DNA from: Talaromyces rugulosus | Taxonomy: Eukaryota; Ascomycota; Eurotiomycetes; Eurotiales; Trichocomaceae | Assembly (NCBI RefSeq): GCF_013368755.1 | Contig: NC_049566.1 | Span: 3,472,001-3,536,000, forward strand | Length of the DNA: 64,000 bases | Direction of reading: 5' to 3' | Position numbers and translations under genes: made by a program | Shown here: positions 38,801-47,445 of the stretch, piece after piece | How positions within the stretch are numbered: position 1 is the stretch's first letter | How the letters are laid out: every line of letters begins with the position of its first letter | The notes under the pieces: model-generated | Told to the model about the DNA's origin: nothing | Databases searched by the model: none | The model's input: only the letters and a program-made list of their open reading frames with translations

Positions 38801-39877
38801 ATGGTAATAAGCGGTTCTTGCAGCCTTGAATTCGGTGTCGGTACAGGCATGGGCCTGCCACCGCTTGCGGGCTGCAGCCCATAAGCTCCGGGCTTGCCGC
38901 AGCTCTGGCTTCCACCACCGCTTAGAGCGTGCACAAAGCCGTACTGCTTTGGCATGCCTATCGAGTACGCTGGTTAGGGTGTCCTGCACCCAATTGGCCT
39001 CTCTAGCAAGGTCTTCCTCGGTGCATTGATCACTAAGAGGGGGGTGGCCTACAGCCTCTGAGGCCCAAGCTGCTGTGGCCAGCTTTAGGGCTTCCTCGTT
39101 TACCTGCAGAGCTTCTATCTGCCACCCAGTAATCTCCCCGGAGATTCCTCCTGGGGGGGGTTCTAGGGCTTCCCAGGCTAGGACGATAAGCTCATGGTCA
39201 GATGTTGTAGGCTTATCCTTATCCACCTCCCAGGCTTGCAGAGGCCCTAGGGTTGGCGAGGATAACGCTAAATCAATAATTGACACCCCCTCGGTCTTCT
39301 TATAGCGTGTGGCCTCCCCCAGTGGGTTATTAACATATAGTGAGTGCCGCTCTATAAGCTGTTCCAAGGGCTCAGCGTTAACCCGGCCCTTGGCCAGTGG
39401 GTTCCACGAAGGGCTATGGGCGTTGAAATCACCCACTAATAGGCACCTACCCACTATAAGCAGGTCCCAGTCTGCGTCCTCGATGGCCCGGCGTCGTCTA
39501 GGGAAGGCCCCTTGCCACCGGTAACTGGCCCCAATCCACACATCATAGCAGTTGACTATTCTAGTGCGTCGGGGGGCATGCCCGCTAATTATTGGTGCTT
39601 CCCATATGTCCAGGGCCTGTAAATAGGGGTGGTCTACTAAATCAGTGCGGTTCTCGACCCTAACCGCCCCTATAAGGTCTTTACGGATGGCCATAAGCAC
39701 CCGTTGATCCCGCTTCTCCCCCCCTGGCCAGTACAGCAGATAGCCTGGGTGGGAGAAGTCATAGGCAATATAAGGCTCTTGCAGGCATATAATGCCTATT
39801 TGCCGCTCTATCCCCGCTTCTAGAGCCCCTAAGGTTGCGGGGTAGGTACGGCCGCAATTATGTTGAATAATCAACAT
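35828..39877 (-). CDS. LINE ORF2: AP endonuclease, reverse transcriptase, RNase H
   Basis: A 1349-residue polyprotein that nicks target DNA and copies its own RNA onto the nick. From this start: AP-type endonuclease about 1-235 (QEP at 33-35, GDFN at 149-152, SDHEL at 226-230); reverse transcriptase about 530-830 (FID Asp near 627, YADD at 718-721); RNase H about 1022-1150 (Asp 1028, Glu 1067, Asp 1092, Asp 1147); C-terminal CCHC at 1249-1265 (C-x2-C-x7-H-x4-C). I chose the ATG at 39877 because the endonuclease begins there and it overlaps the ORF1 stop by 20 bases; the frame stays open upstream to an ATG at 40036 (1402 residues), but that region lies inside ORF1. No stop or frameshift was seen. 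Confidence 0.93.
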   Translation of the reverse strand: MLIIQHNCGRTYPATLGALEAGIERQIGIICLQEPYIAYDFSHPGYLLYWPGGEKRDQRVLMAIRKDLIGAVRVENRTDLVDHPYLQALDIWEAPIISGHAPRRTRIVNCYDVWIGASYRWQGAFPRRRRAIEDADWDLLIVGRCLLVGDFNAHSPSWNPLAKGRVNAEPLEQLIERHSLYVNNPLGEATRYKKTEGVSIIDLALSSPTLGPLQAWEVDKDKPTTSDHELIVLAWEALEPPPGGISGEITGWQIEALQVNEEALKLATAAWASEAVGHPPLSDQCTEEDLAREANWVQDTLTSVLDRHAKAVRLCARSKRWWKPELRQARSLWAAARKRWQAHACTDTEFKAARTAYYHEIKAAKRTCWEVFLAEGGPGGKEEWKKGSNPTGNPFPKGPRDGLEKPSPGDPNRCWIALQYTKPRTNPTTPALQGPDLGAPPATTMADKEALIREMAFPNAPRSSPPGELPGGQAHMLITPERVHQALFSQSIKKAPGADRLNFKACRLLWALDSPRIIGMARQCFRLGVHPGAWKTAKGILLRKPGKPDYTQVKAWRVISLLSCLGKVVEKLAAGLIADWCEAQGALHPGQMGCRRGRGAIDAVACLVQTVHEGWTQKLLTGTIFIDVMGAFDHVDPYKLSEAMEAAGLDNDLIRWTLSFLTNRRVSLVIDGYKAPEQPIDSGLPQGSPVSPILFLIYIRGVFQAMEQQVPGIKALSYADDIGLVAQGSSVSEICRQLEAAAKAAIEWGLADSVKFDPKKTEAILFSRATSREHKNQVQEARVQVGDALVAFSPTAIRWLGVLLDPKLTLKAHYKYRLQKGQNTERRVRALCKAQGLPPGLAWRIQKATAQSVALYGAELWWHGQKNCLEGLQGLINNQARAVTGMLKSTPLGPLIREAALEPAEALLDSKQRRYALRLLGLPQGHPAAEILPITLREGDAHAQPGEQPLEDRAWATPTRRGPWKLGMGLARRLREALTADPSQGFERTIEPGNRSIPLDFRIDSPETAMQLASDPLSGIGNTDLYSDGSRLDDQRVGAAVAYKPLIGPWRSRLAPLGAGFEVFDAELIGVVEALEWALAENLRGPIRVFLDAQAAIGRLQHTQPGPGQALALRAHDLAKELQATGRRVTICWVPGHKGVPGNEEADKAAKKAAGKPRTGKYSGISLAHAQRACTEAYRAARANWLAAKLAKRAQRASQAYYPPRGWKLDPMLANTPKHLARRYYQFKTGHAPIGAYLHRIKARDFPNCLGCSRGTETVRHLLTNCRQWCHQREKLYAGLAEAGVKALQDSEQCPEARLFQDPKATTALLAFIGAIREREDNQQAWEQAYKTDNWGIEALDEGEREGEG

Positions 39878-39880
39878 TAA
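39857..39880 (-). promoter_or_regulatory. ORF1/ORF2 overlap with hairpin, probable translation coupling site
   Basis: In element orientation ATGTTGATTATTCAACAT can fold into a 7-pair stem (ATGTTGA with TCAACAT) around a TTAT loop. The ORF2 start codon opens the stem, and the ORF1 stop TAA follows it directly. The decayed copy at 679-698 keeps the same arrangement with one changed base. Stop-restart coupling is known for some LINEs (for example SART1); here it is inferred from layout only. Confidence 0.5.
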
Positions 39881-41789
39881 TAGGGGCTGCAGCTCCAGGC
39901 GTTGGTGTTGGACACGGGGATGAGTACGGTAGGGGTGATGTCCCTGGGGCATCTTCCATAGCGTCATCGACCTCCCTAAGCTTTGGGGCTTGGGGGGCGT
40001 CCTGGGTAGTGGTTGGGGGAGAAGCCTCCTCAGCAACGCCTTCCCATTCGGTCCATTCAGGGGGGGGAGGGGGCATAACGACCTCTACGCCAGGGAAGCG
40101 CTTATGGAGTCGCCGGCGGGCCTCCCGAAGCTTGGGGCACCCCGGGGAATCAGCCTGGTGCTTCCCCCCACAGTTGCCGCATTTAGTGGGTGCATGCAGG
40201 CATGGGTGGCCTGTTTGGGCCCTGCAGTCTAGCACGTTGCAGGTGTGCTCTTGGGCTTCATGGGCGCCAGCACACACGGTGCAGAGTGGTGGTCGGGTGC
40301 CGCAGCCTCTATAAGTTCGGTGGCCAATGCCGCAGCATCGGGTGCAAACGGTGTCTTTACCCACTTCGTGATAGGGGCTGGTAGGGTGCCTGTTGCCCCC
40401 GAAGCGTACGCCCCGGGCGAGTAGCCTGCGGGCGTCATCTAGGCCTCCTACTGTTATAACGATAGTAGAGAAACGCTGCTTATTAGTCTGGATAGCCGCT
40501 ATCGGCTTGATCCAGGTAGGGTTTCTCATTAGGGTGCATGTGCCCCCTAATTCAATTTCTTCCCTGGCTAGGCCTAGCCCTGAGGCGCTATAGCGGGCTA
40601 CCGGCACCGCATGCACCTTAATCTTGTGCCACTGTTGGTCTGCTTCCACTGAGATGACTGCGGGGTCGACCCGGTGGCAGGCAGCCACTAATAGGTCCTT
40701 ATAGGCTGGTAATAGCGAGCCTACGGTGCTTCCTTGGTCCAATAGGGCTGAGATAGCCCCTGATTCGGTGTAATTGGCGTCTATTACCCTGGCGAAGTTC
40801 GGGAAGCCTGCCTGGGCTAGGCAGCGGTTAAGCTGCAAGATGACATCGGCTTTAGACTTTCTAGGGGCGGTGCGGCCATTTTCACGCCTAAATATAAGCC
40901 TGCGGTCTCCCTTGTTGCTTCCGCGAATAGGCTTCAGGCTCCCTGGGTCCATTTGGACTTTTGGGGGCTGGTTCGGGGAGTAAGCCCGTTTTTTTGTAAC
41001 GATTTGCCACTCCTGGGCATTGCTGGCCGCTATATCGGCCCACTGGGGGCCTGCTGCGGGCTTCACCCCAGGGGGTGGTTTTGATATCGGGGGTGAGGCT
41101 CTGCGTGGCTCTATGGGCTTAGCGGCCCTATTCGGGTTAGCTTGGGGGCCATGGGCGACCTCTGCAAACGTCGTCCCCTGGGATGGCAGAGGCTGTCGTG
41201 GGCCCTGGCGGTCGCCCCCTGACGATAGGGGCTTTAGGGGGTGGTTTGGGGCGTTCGGGGAGGCCTGTTGAGCTTCTAGGGTTGAGAAACGGCGCTCCAG
41301 AGCGCCCAATTGGCCTGTGAGGCGCTGCTCCATAGCCTCTACCAGAGAGGTCATATAGGCCTTCATAGCGGCCATCTCCGCGTGCAGCGCGCTATTGCTG
41401 CTTGCAAAGTGGCCTAATAAGGCCTGTTCCATGTCCTTGTAGGCTGGGCCGATTAGGGCCTTCATGGGGGCTCTTTCTGCCCCGTCAGGGCTGTGTTCCT
41501 GTAGTCTCTTCCCTAGAGTTTTAGGTGCTTCCTGGGAGCCTGGCACGCTGCTTAGGGGGGGAAACAACTCCCTAGGGTTGATTTCCAGGCTAGGCAAGAA
41601 GCCCTCGCTCTGAGGGACTGTTGCACTTGCCTCGGGGGGCGCTGGTGGTGCTGTCCCCGCTGGGGTGCCTATATAGGCCCCTACGGGGTTCACCAGACCT
41701 AGCGCCTGCCCCCCTGGGTCTAGGGGGTGGTTGTCGATATTGGGGAGTCCAGGGGCCATAGCGAAGCCCTGGATGCCTTCCAGTAGCAT
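39858..41789 (-). CDS. LINE ORF1: RNA-binding gag-like protein with zinc knuckles
   Basis: 643 residues, probably the RNA-binding coat protein of the LINE particle. The N-terminal 120 residues are rich in Pro, Gly and Ala. Residues about 115-175 look like a coiled coil (ALERRFSTLEAQQ). A central basic segment starts near 300 (RRLIFRRENGR). Zinc knuckles lie at 482-551: C-x2-C-x4-H-x5-C (CTRCCGIGHRTYRGC), C-x2-C-x3-H-x6-C (CTVCAGAHEAQEHTC) and C-x2-C-x3-H-x6-C (CGNCGGKHQADSPGC). The stop TAA (39858-39860) lies 17 bases past the ORF2 ATG. Function is inferred from position and knuckles; the sequence is intact. Confidence 0.9.
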   Translation of the reverse strand: MLLEGIQGFAMAPGLPNIDNHPLDPGGQALGLVNPVGAYIGTPAGTAPPAPPEASATVPQSEGFLPSLEINPRELFPPLSSVPGSQEAPKTLGKRLQEHSPDGAERAPMKALIGPAYKDMEQALLGHFASSNSALHAEMAAMKAYMTSLVEAMEQRLTGQLGALERRFSTLEAQQASPNAPNHPLKPLSSGGDRQGPRQPLPSQGTTFAEVAHGPQANPNRAAKPIEPRRASPPISKPPPGVKPAAGPQWADIAASNAQEWQIVTKKRAYSPNQPPKVQMDPGSLKPIRGSNKGDRRLIFRRENGRTAPRKSKADVILQLNRCLAQAGFPNFARVIDANYTESGAISALLDQGSTVGSLLPAYKDLLVAACHRVDPAVISVEADQQWHKIKVHAVPVARYSASGLGLAREEIELGGTCTLMRNPTWIKPIAAIQTNKQRFSTIVITVGGLDDARRLLARGVRFGGNRHPTSPYHEVGKDTVCTRCCGIGHRTYRGCGTRPPLCTVCAGAHEAQEHTCNVLDCRAQTGHPCLHAPTKCGNCGGKHQADSPGCPKLREARRRLHKRFPGVEVVMPPPPPEWTEWEGVAEEASPPTTTQDAPQAPKLREVDDAMEDAPGTSPLPYSSPCPTPTPGAAAPINVDYST

Positions 41790-41841
41790 TGAATTTCAAA
41801 AGGTTGATTTTTGATTTTCCCGGCGGGTATTAGATTATTAA

Positions 41842-41855
41842 TAGTAGATAATTAT
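41842..41855. repeat. Target-site duplication of the intact LINE, right copy
   Basis: TAGTAGATAATTAT, the exact partner of 35529-35542. Confidence 0.88.
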
Positions 41856-43226
41856 AAAGATATATAAAATATATTATAAGTTATTAATTATAAATTACTA
41901 ATAGACTAATAGCTAGTCTAAGAGAATAATTCAAATAGTTAAATAATATTTTTAATATTATTTAGATTAGGAATAAGATAATTAGGTAGAACTACTACTA
42001 TTAATATAGTTTATATTAAATAATATAGAAAATACTATAATAAAATAAGTTCTATATTTTATAAATCTTAGATAATATCTAAAAATAATATAGTCTGAAG
42101 TACTATAAAAAAAATTATTTAAAGCTATAATAATATAAGCTAAGAAATTATAGATATTTTATTAAATAATCTTAAAAGATATTAAGTAGTCTAAAAACTA
42201 AATAAAGATCTACTATAATAAAAAGTATAAAGATATATTAATCTTTAAAAAAAAAAAGAAAGTTTACTTATTATAATAAATAATTAGATAGAAAAAATTT
42301 AATATTCTAAGTAAAAAATTAAATAATAAACTTAATATTATTAAATATAGACTTTTTATAATTTAAAAAAAACTTATTAATAATAATTATAAATTTTAAT
42401 TATTAATAAAAATAAAAGTATATTTAATATTTTATATCTTATTATTAGAACTAATTAAAAATTTAGAAAATAGTAATAATAAAGTAACTAAAGATAAATA
42501 TAAAGTTAAAAATATTTTAAAAAGAAAATTAGTAGATAAAAAAATCTTTTATTTAATTAATTAAAAAAGATATAGACCTAAATATAATTTATAAGAATTT
42601 ATTAGATATTTAAACTGTCCTGAAAAAATTTAAATATTTTATTAGAAAGGAAGTTAGAGAGGATATAATTAAATTTATTATTAGATAATATAGGAAACTC
42701 TTAAATGGTAGTAATAATTATCTTATTTAATTTTTGCTGTTTGGTTTTTTTATTTCTACTTTTTCTCTTTTTTTTTTTCTAAATACTTTAATTCTTTTAT
42801 TTTTTTTATATTTTTTATTATAAAATTATCAGTATACTTTAAAATAACTTATTCTATATCTTTAAATACTGAAGCTTTGTGAATATTTCTTTCTTTTAAA
42901 TACAGATTTGCTTCTAAGTCATGATTAACCTCCATCACTCTTTATTAGAAAAAATCGTAGGAAAATCTATATATTTTTAATTTAAATAAGTATACTTACT
43001 ATAATAAAAAAAATTAATATATTTAATATAAAATTTATTTAGTTAAGTACAACAAGTATAAAGAATAATTATTTTAAAATCTTTCTTTATAAGTTAATAA
43101 GCTAGTTTATTTTTATAAATACCTAAAATTTTTAAAGATATAATTAGATTATTATTACAAGTATAAGAAAATATAAATAACAGTTAACCTACTAAAAATA
43201 TAAAAAAACTTAACTATTTATTACAT
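41856..43226 (+). mobile_element. gypsy family C remnant, integrase end, chromodomain and 3' UTR
   Basis: Continues the integrase segment broken at 35542. A chromodomain relic is readable at about 42490-42640, followed by a T-rich stretch and 3' UTR without any gene, comparable to the 800-base 3' UTR of family B. Decayed. A TA-rich microsatellite lies after it, at 43320-43345. Confidence 0.65.
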
Positions 43227-43505
43227 TGTTAGGACGCCAGTCTTAAGAGAGAAAATTATTAAAAAAATAAATAATTTATAGCTAATTATACTATTTATAT
43301 TAATAGCTACTAAAATAATATTATATATATAATATATATATATAACACTAACTAGAATTGGTTTAGTACTTCAGGCACGTTCAGTAAGCTAAGATAAGCT
43401 AGAAATAGTGTTTCTAAATATAGAATTAGTAATTCTATATAATAAAGCGGTGCTGCTAGATATTAAAGTAATGCTTTGATATTAAGAACTATATAGAAAT
43501 ACCTA
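43227..43505 (+). repeat. gypsy C 3' LTR, left part (split by gypsy A2)
   Basis: Starts TGTTAGGACGCCAG at the place where a 3' LTR is expected after the chromodomain and 3' UTR. It stops at ACCTA (43501-43505), the duplicated target of gypsy A2. With its right part (49010-49218) it adds up to about 488 bases, close to the 482 of family B, and the ends (TGTTA and TTGACA) match those of B. Confidence 0.58.
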
Positions 43506-43762
43506 TGTTACGGGCTAGGTCCCGTCTTACTGGCCTTATGTAGGTCCAGGAATTGAGTAGATTCGAACGTGAGAAAGAGAAGGAAAAGGTTCGCAGGGGT
43601 TCGCATTGTCGAATGTCGATACAGGCGAGTGTGGGTCCCGGGGGCGCCCTAGCGAATCTGGTGTAGCGTCAGGGGGTTCTTCTATGGCGAACCAGGTGCG
43701 GACCAGGTGCGGTTATTCTACGAGAGCGAAGCCTGAGTATCCCAGGGGCTAAGACCCTAACA
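43506..43762 (-). repeat. 3' LTR of gypsy A2
   Basis: 257 bases, TGTTACGGGCTAGGTCCCGT to GGCTAAGACCCTAACA on the + strand. No difference from 48748-49004 was found by reading both. Confidence 0.95.
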
Positions 43763-43777
43763 TTACTCCCCCCCTTC
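43763..43777 (-). promoter_or_regulatory. Polypurine tract overlapping the end of pol
   Basis: In element orientation GAAGGGGGGGAGTAA lies directly against the LTR start TGTTAGGG. It is the likely primer for plus-strand DNA synthesis. The same bases encode the last residues EGGE and the stop codon of pol. A1 keeps the layout (GAAGGGAGGGAATAA before 10395). Confidence 0.85.
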
Positions 43778-46700
43778 GGCAAGGGCGTTGTGGTGTTGGA
43801 GCCAGTGGTCGAGTGCTTCGGTGTCTTCCATGGACCGGGCAGGTTCCCATGTAGGTCGCGCATATCCGGTCCAACGGACAAGGTATTGCTTCATATGTCC
43901 GCGGCCCCGACGTATGGTCCGTTCGTCGAGTATGCTATCGACTAGGTACTCTTCATTGCCTTCTACTAGGTGCGCTGGTGGCTGGTAATCGTGTCGGGTC
44001 TGTGAAGGGAGCGGACGTGTGCCCGCAGGGCGGAGGAGCGTCGTATGAAAAACATCATGAATAGTTCCGGGGACATCGAGTCGGTACGCATGGGATCCCA
44101 CTTTCTCTAGTATAGTATATTTCGCATGTCGGGCGTCCAGCTTCTTCGAAGGTCGTTCGGTCCGAATGTTCCGAAGGTCTAACCATACCTTCTGTCCTAC
44201 TTTATACTCCAGAGGAGTCTCTCGGCGACGGTTCGCACTATCTTCCATTCGCTGCTGCGCTGAGACAAGCTCAGTCTGCGCTATATCAAAGGCCTGCCGT
44301 AGCTTAGTAACTATATCGTTTGCACGTTCGGCGGCGGGTCTTTGCTGCTCAGATGTGGGGATAGCTTCATCTAACTGGAGTGGTTCGACGTTGTATCCAT
44401 GGGTCAGGAAGAAGGGGCTGATACCAGTTGCAGTAGCGTCGCGCCCGTTTATTGCGAGTTGCGCAATTGCGGTTAGTGGGCTCCAGTCGGTTTGGAGGTA
44501 GGTACAGAAGTTCCGCAGGTATTCTTCCACCACAGAGTTAGCACGTTCCGTCTGTCCATCAGTTTGGGGGTGATGCGCGGTTGACAATCGTCTCATGATC
44601 TTTAGACGTTCGCACACGCCTTTCCAAAGGTCATTAACAAATTGCGTGCCCCGATCCGATATAATGCTGCTAGGCGGCCCATGTTCGCGTATGAATCGGT
44701 CAACGAACTTCGATATCACTGTCTCAGTATCTATGTGTTTGCATGGTACCAATATAATCCCTTTTCCCAGTCGGTCAACGATTACCATGAGATTCGTATT
44801 CCCGTCGGACATTGGGAGTTTCTCTATAAAATCCATACTAATATCTCGCCACATTCGCGAGGGAACAGGGAGCGGTTTTAATAACCCTTGTCGGCGTTGT
44901 CTCCATACGGTGTTCGCACCACATTTGTCGCAGTTATTCACGAACCTTCGGACATCCTCAGATAGGTTCGGCCAATATAGTTGTCGGGCCACGATGGCAT
45001 AGGTCATGTTTCGGCCTGGGTGTCCGGTGAGATAGGAGTCGTGCGTATCTTGTATAATACGAGTGCGGAGTGGTTCGCTGTTTGGTACCCATTGTCGGTT
45101 TCGAAATAGTAACCGGTCCGCTGCATCGATCGTGCATTCGGATACCATGGTGCGAAGTTGTAGGTCTTGAGGGAACCGCGGGAGCTTCTGGCGTACGGCC
45201 TCTTTGATTCGTTCATAATTCTTATCCTCGGCTTCGGCTAGTCGCCACTGTTCTCCAATTGACGTTAAGTGCTCTATGTGGGTAGCGTGGACATGGGGTT
45301 CAGGTGCGGTGTTCGATAAGCGACCCTGGGGAGGTTGTTCTGGATAGTCTCTCCGTACCTTGTTAGGGTTGATAAGACGCTTATTTCGGTATGCTAGGCG
45401 TTCATCGTCAATCCCATCGGGCATATCTTGCGAGCGTCGCGATAGTGCATCAGGTCTGGCAGCTAGTCGCCCTGGCCGGTATTGGAGCTTATAGTTGAAG
45501 CGTGAGAGTATACCGGCCCATCTCATTTGCCTTTCATTCAACCGTCGGAGCTGCATGAAGTATTTAAGATTCCGGTGGTCGGTCAGGATAGTAAACTCCT
45601 TAGTGCCAATTAGTTCAGGTTCCCATTGCTTCAGACACGCTATTATCGCCAATAGCTCCTTATCGTGGATCTCGTAATTGCACTCCGCGGGCGTGCACTT
45701 TCGGGAGAAGTAGGCGCAGGTTCGTAGGAGTCCTTTGTTATCGTACTGTGATAATGTCCCCCCTACGACATATCCCGAAGAGTCGGCTTCCACGATTGTA
45801 TCCTGCTCGGGGTCGAATTGCACTAGTATTGGGTCGCTCACAAACATTTGCTTTAGTTGTTCGAAGGCTTCATTGGCGGCCTTGGTCCAAACGAAGGTAG
45901 TTCCCTTTTTAGTCAGTTCTGTCAGCGGACGGATTATGTCGGAATACCCTCGGATAAACTGTCGGTAGAAATTTGCGAACCCTAGGAACGATCGCACGTC
46001 TTTCACACACGTTGGGGCTTTCCATTCCAAAATGGCAGAGACTTTCGCGGGGTCCATTCGGATCCCTTTTCCAGCTTCTAATATGAATCCGAGGTATTTT
46101 GTTGTCTGCACCTCGAACTCGCATTTATTGATATCTAGCTGTAGTCCCGCAGTGCGCAGGCGTTCTAGCACCCTCATTACCTGTTTCCGATGGTGCGCGC
46201 GGCTGCCTTCCGTAAAGATAAGCACGTCGTCCAGATAGGCAGATACAAAGTCGTCCAGGAACTCGCGAAGGGTCCAATTGATGTATCGTTGAAACGTGCT
46301 CGGCGCATTGGTAAGGCCGAAAGGTGTTACTAACCATTCATAGAGTCCAAACCTGGTTCGGAAAGCTGTCTTCCACTCGTCTCCTTCGGCGATGCGTATC
46401 TTATGGAAGGCCGCTGTAACGTCAAGCTTTGTAAACCATCGGGCTTTAGATATTCGTTGTAGGGTCTCATGTATTAACGGTAGTGGATATCGGTCCCTTT
46501 TTGTCATAGCGTTGAGCGCCCGATAATCGACGCAGAAGCGCAGTCCTCCTCCGGGTTTCCTTACAAACAGTACCGGCGCTGCAGCGGGCGAGTTGCTCAC
46601 ACGTATGAAGTCCTTCGACAGTAAGTCGTGGAGAGTTTTCCGTAGGACCAGCAGTTCTTCCCGTGACATGTTATAGAGAGGGCCCCATGGTATCTCTGGC

Positions 46701-47377
46701 TTGCGCCCCTTCGCGTCGGCGTCAATTAGTTCAATCTGATGGTCGATATTCGGACGTGACGGTGGTAGCTTGTCAGCTTCCTTCGGGTCAAATAGTTCCA
46801 GGAACTCGTGGTAATGCTTAGGTAGCTTGTTCCCTGGGTCTGTCTGTGGTTTCGGGGCCAGAGCTTTCTCAATATCCCGCATGGAGACTGCAAATATGTC
46901 GACCTCCTTTTTCCTGCTTCGCATCCTTTTCAAAGCGTTCACCGCAGCTGCACCGATCTGTCGGGGGGCGTACTCAGGTCGTAACAGGTTCTTTTTATCG
47001 ACGGATATTCCGTTCCCGAATTCCAGTCGGCCTCCAGCGGCGTCAATTCTTACATGTTGGTGTTCCATCCATGGGAGACCCAATATCATATCGTATTCGC
47101 ACTTCGGAACCACATAGAAGTAGGCTTTCTCCTGTATATTTCCCCCGATATCTAATGTCACGCATGCAATTTCTTTGATGTATTGAGGTGCCGAACCATC
47201 ATATCCCTTAATAGGTCGAGGTTTAATAGCGCTACAATTCAGCTTTTTCTTTCGAGCGAAGGTCTCTTTGATGATCCCATAGGTGAGGCACCCACTATCA
47301 ATTAAAGCATTGGCATTGGTTCTACGGTCTAACCATGCGTCTATATTGAATGGGGGTCCGTCAAACCTTCCAACCAT
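43763..47377 (-). CDS. gypsy A2 pol: protease, RT, RNase H, integrase, chromodomain
   Basis: Open for 1204 residues. Retropepsin with DSG at 27-29 and a DMILGLPWM flap-side motif near 96-104; reverse transcriptase about 200-400 (VDYR at 283, LDV Asp 319, YLDD at 381-384); RNase H about 525-640 (TDHRNLKYF near 599); integrase zinc site H779, H786, C816, C819 and catalytic Asp 849, Asp 908, Glu 944; C-terminal chromodomain about 1141-1192 (YLVRWTGYARPTWEP), which in related chromoviruses guides insertion to heterochromatin. Pol is in the -1 frame relative to gag and stays open upstream of this ATG, past the gag stop, so frameshifting is possible and the true N-terminus is uncertain. The stop abuts the LTR. 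Confidence 0.94.
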   Translation of the reverse strand: MVGRFDGPPFNIDAWLDRRTNANALIDSGCLTYGIIKETFARKKKLNCSAIKPRPIKGYDGSAPQYIKEIACVTLDIGGNIQEKAYFYVVPKCEYDMILGLPWMEHQHVRIDAAGGRLEFGNGISVDKKNLLRPEYAPRQIGAAAVNALKRMRSRKKEVDIFAVSMRDIEKALAPKPQTDPGNKLPKHYHEFLELFDPKEADKLPPSRPNIDHQIELIDADAKGRKPEIPWGPLYNMSREELLVLRKTLHDLLSKDFIRVSNSPAAAPVLFVRKPGGGLRFCVDYRALNAMTKRDRYPLPLIHETLQRISKARWFTKLDVTAAFHKIRIAEGDEWKTAFRTRFGLYEWLVTPFGLTNAPSTFQRYINWTLREFLDDFVSAYLDDVLIFTEGSRAHHRKQVMRVLERLRTAGLQLDINKCEFEVQTTKYLGFILEAGKGIRMDPAKVSAILEWKAPTCVKDVRSFLGFANFYRQFIRGYSDIIRPLTELTKKGTTFVWTKAANEAFEQLKQMFVSDPILVQFDPEQDTIVEADSSGYVVGGTLSQYDNKGLLRTCAYFSRKCTPAECNYEIHDKELLAIIACLKQWEPELIGTKEFTILTDHRNLKYFMQLRRLNERQMRWAGILSRFNYKLQYRPGRLAARPDALSRRSQDMPDGIDDERLAYRNKRLINPNKVRRDYPEQPPQGRLSNTAPEPHVHATHIEHLTSIGEQWRLAEAEDKNYERIKEAVRQKLPRFPQDLQLRTMVSECTIDAADRLLFRNRQWVPNSEPLRTRIIQDTHDSYLTGHPGRNMTYAIVARQLYWPNLSEDVRRFVNNCDKCGANTVWRQRRQGLLKPLPVPSRMWRDISMDFIEKLPMSDGNTNLMVIVDRLGKGIILVPCKHIDTETVISKFVDRFIREHGPPSSIISDRGTQFVNDLWKGVCERLKIMRRLSTAHHPQTDGQTERANSVVEEYLRNFCTYLQTDWSPLTAIAQLAINGRDATATGISPFFLTHGYNVEPLQLDEAIPTSEQQRPAAERANDIVTKLRQAFDIAQTELVSAQQRMEDSANRRRETPLEYKVGQKVWLDLRNIRTERPSKKLDARHAKYTILEKVGSHAYRLDVPGTIHDVFHTTLLRPAGTRPLPSQTRHDYQPPAHLVEGNEEYLVDSILDERTIRRGRGHMKQYLVRWTGYARPTWEPARSMEDTEALDHWLQHHNALAEGGE

Positions 47378-47445
47378 CTTCTTAAAATTCTCGAAGTCAC
47401 GAGCTGTTTTGCATTTTGGCTCCTGCGGGCGACTTTGCGCAGGAG

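Larger units (their letters stand above)
35543..41841 (-). mobile_element. Intact Tad1-like LINE (non-LTR retrotransposon)
   Basis: A 6.3 kb GC-rich island inside AT-rich decayed gypsy C, bounded by the 14-base duplication TAGTAGATAATTAT. It encodes ORF1 (39858-41789) and ORF2 (35828-39877), both uninterrupted. The 3' end (left side) has a TTTA-repeat tail, i.e. TAAA repeats in element orientation. The 5' leader before ORF1 is only about 52 bases, so the element may be slightly 5'-truncated. RNase H plus a C-terminal CCHC in ORF2 fits the Tad1/I group. The catalytic residues I can locate are all present, so the copy may still be mobile. Confidence 0.95.

Noticed and set aside
35678..41271. 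Many open frames on the + strand across the intact LINE (for example 36810-37313, 38451-38807)
   Set aside because: They are antisense shadows of the GC-rich ORF1 and ORF2; no start context, motif or own composition supports them.
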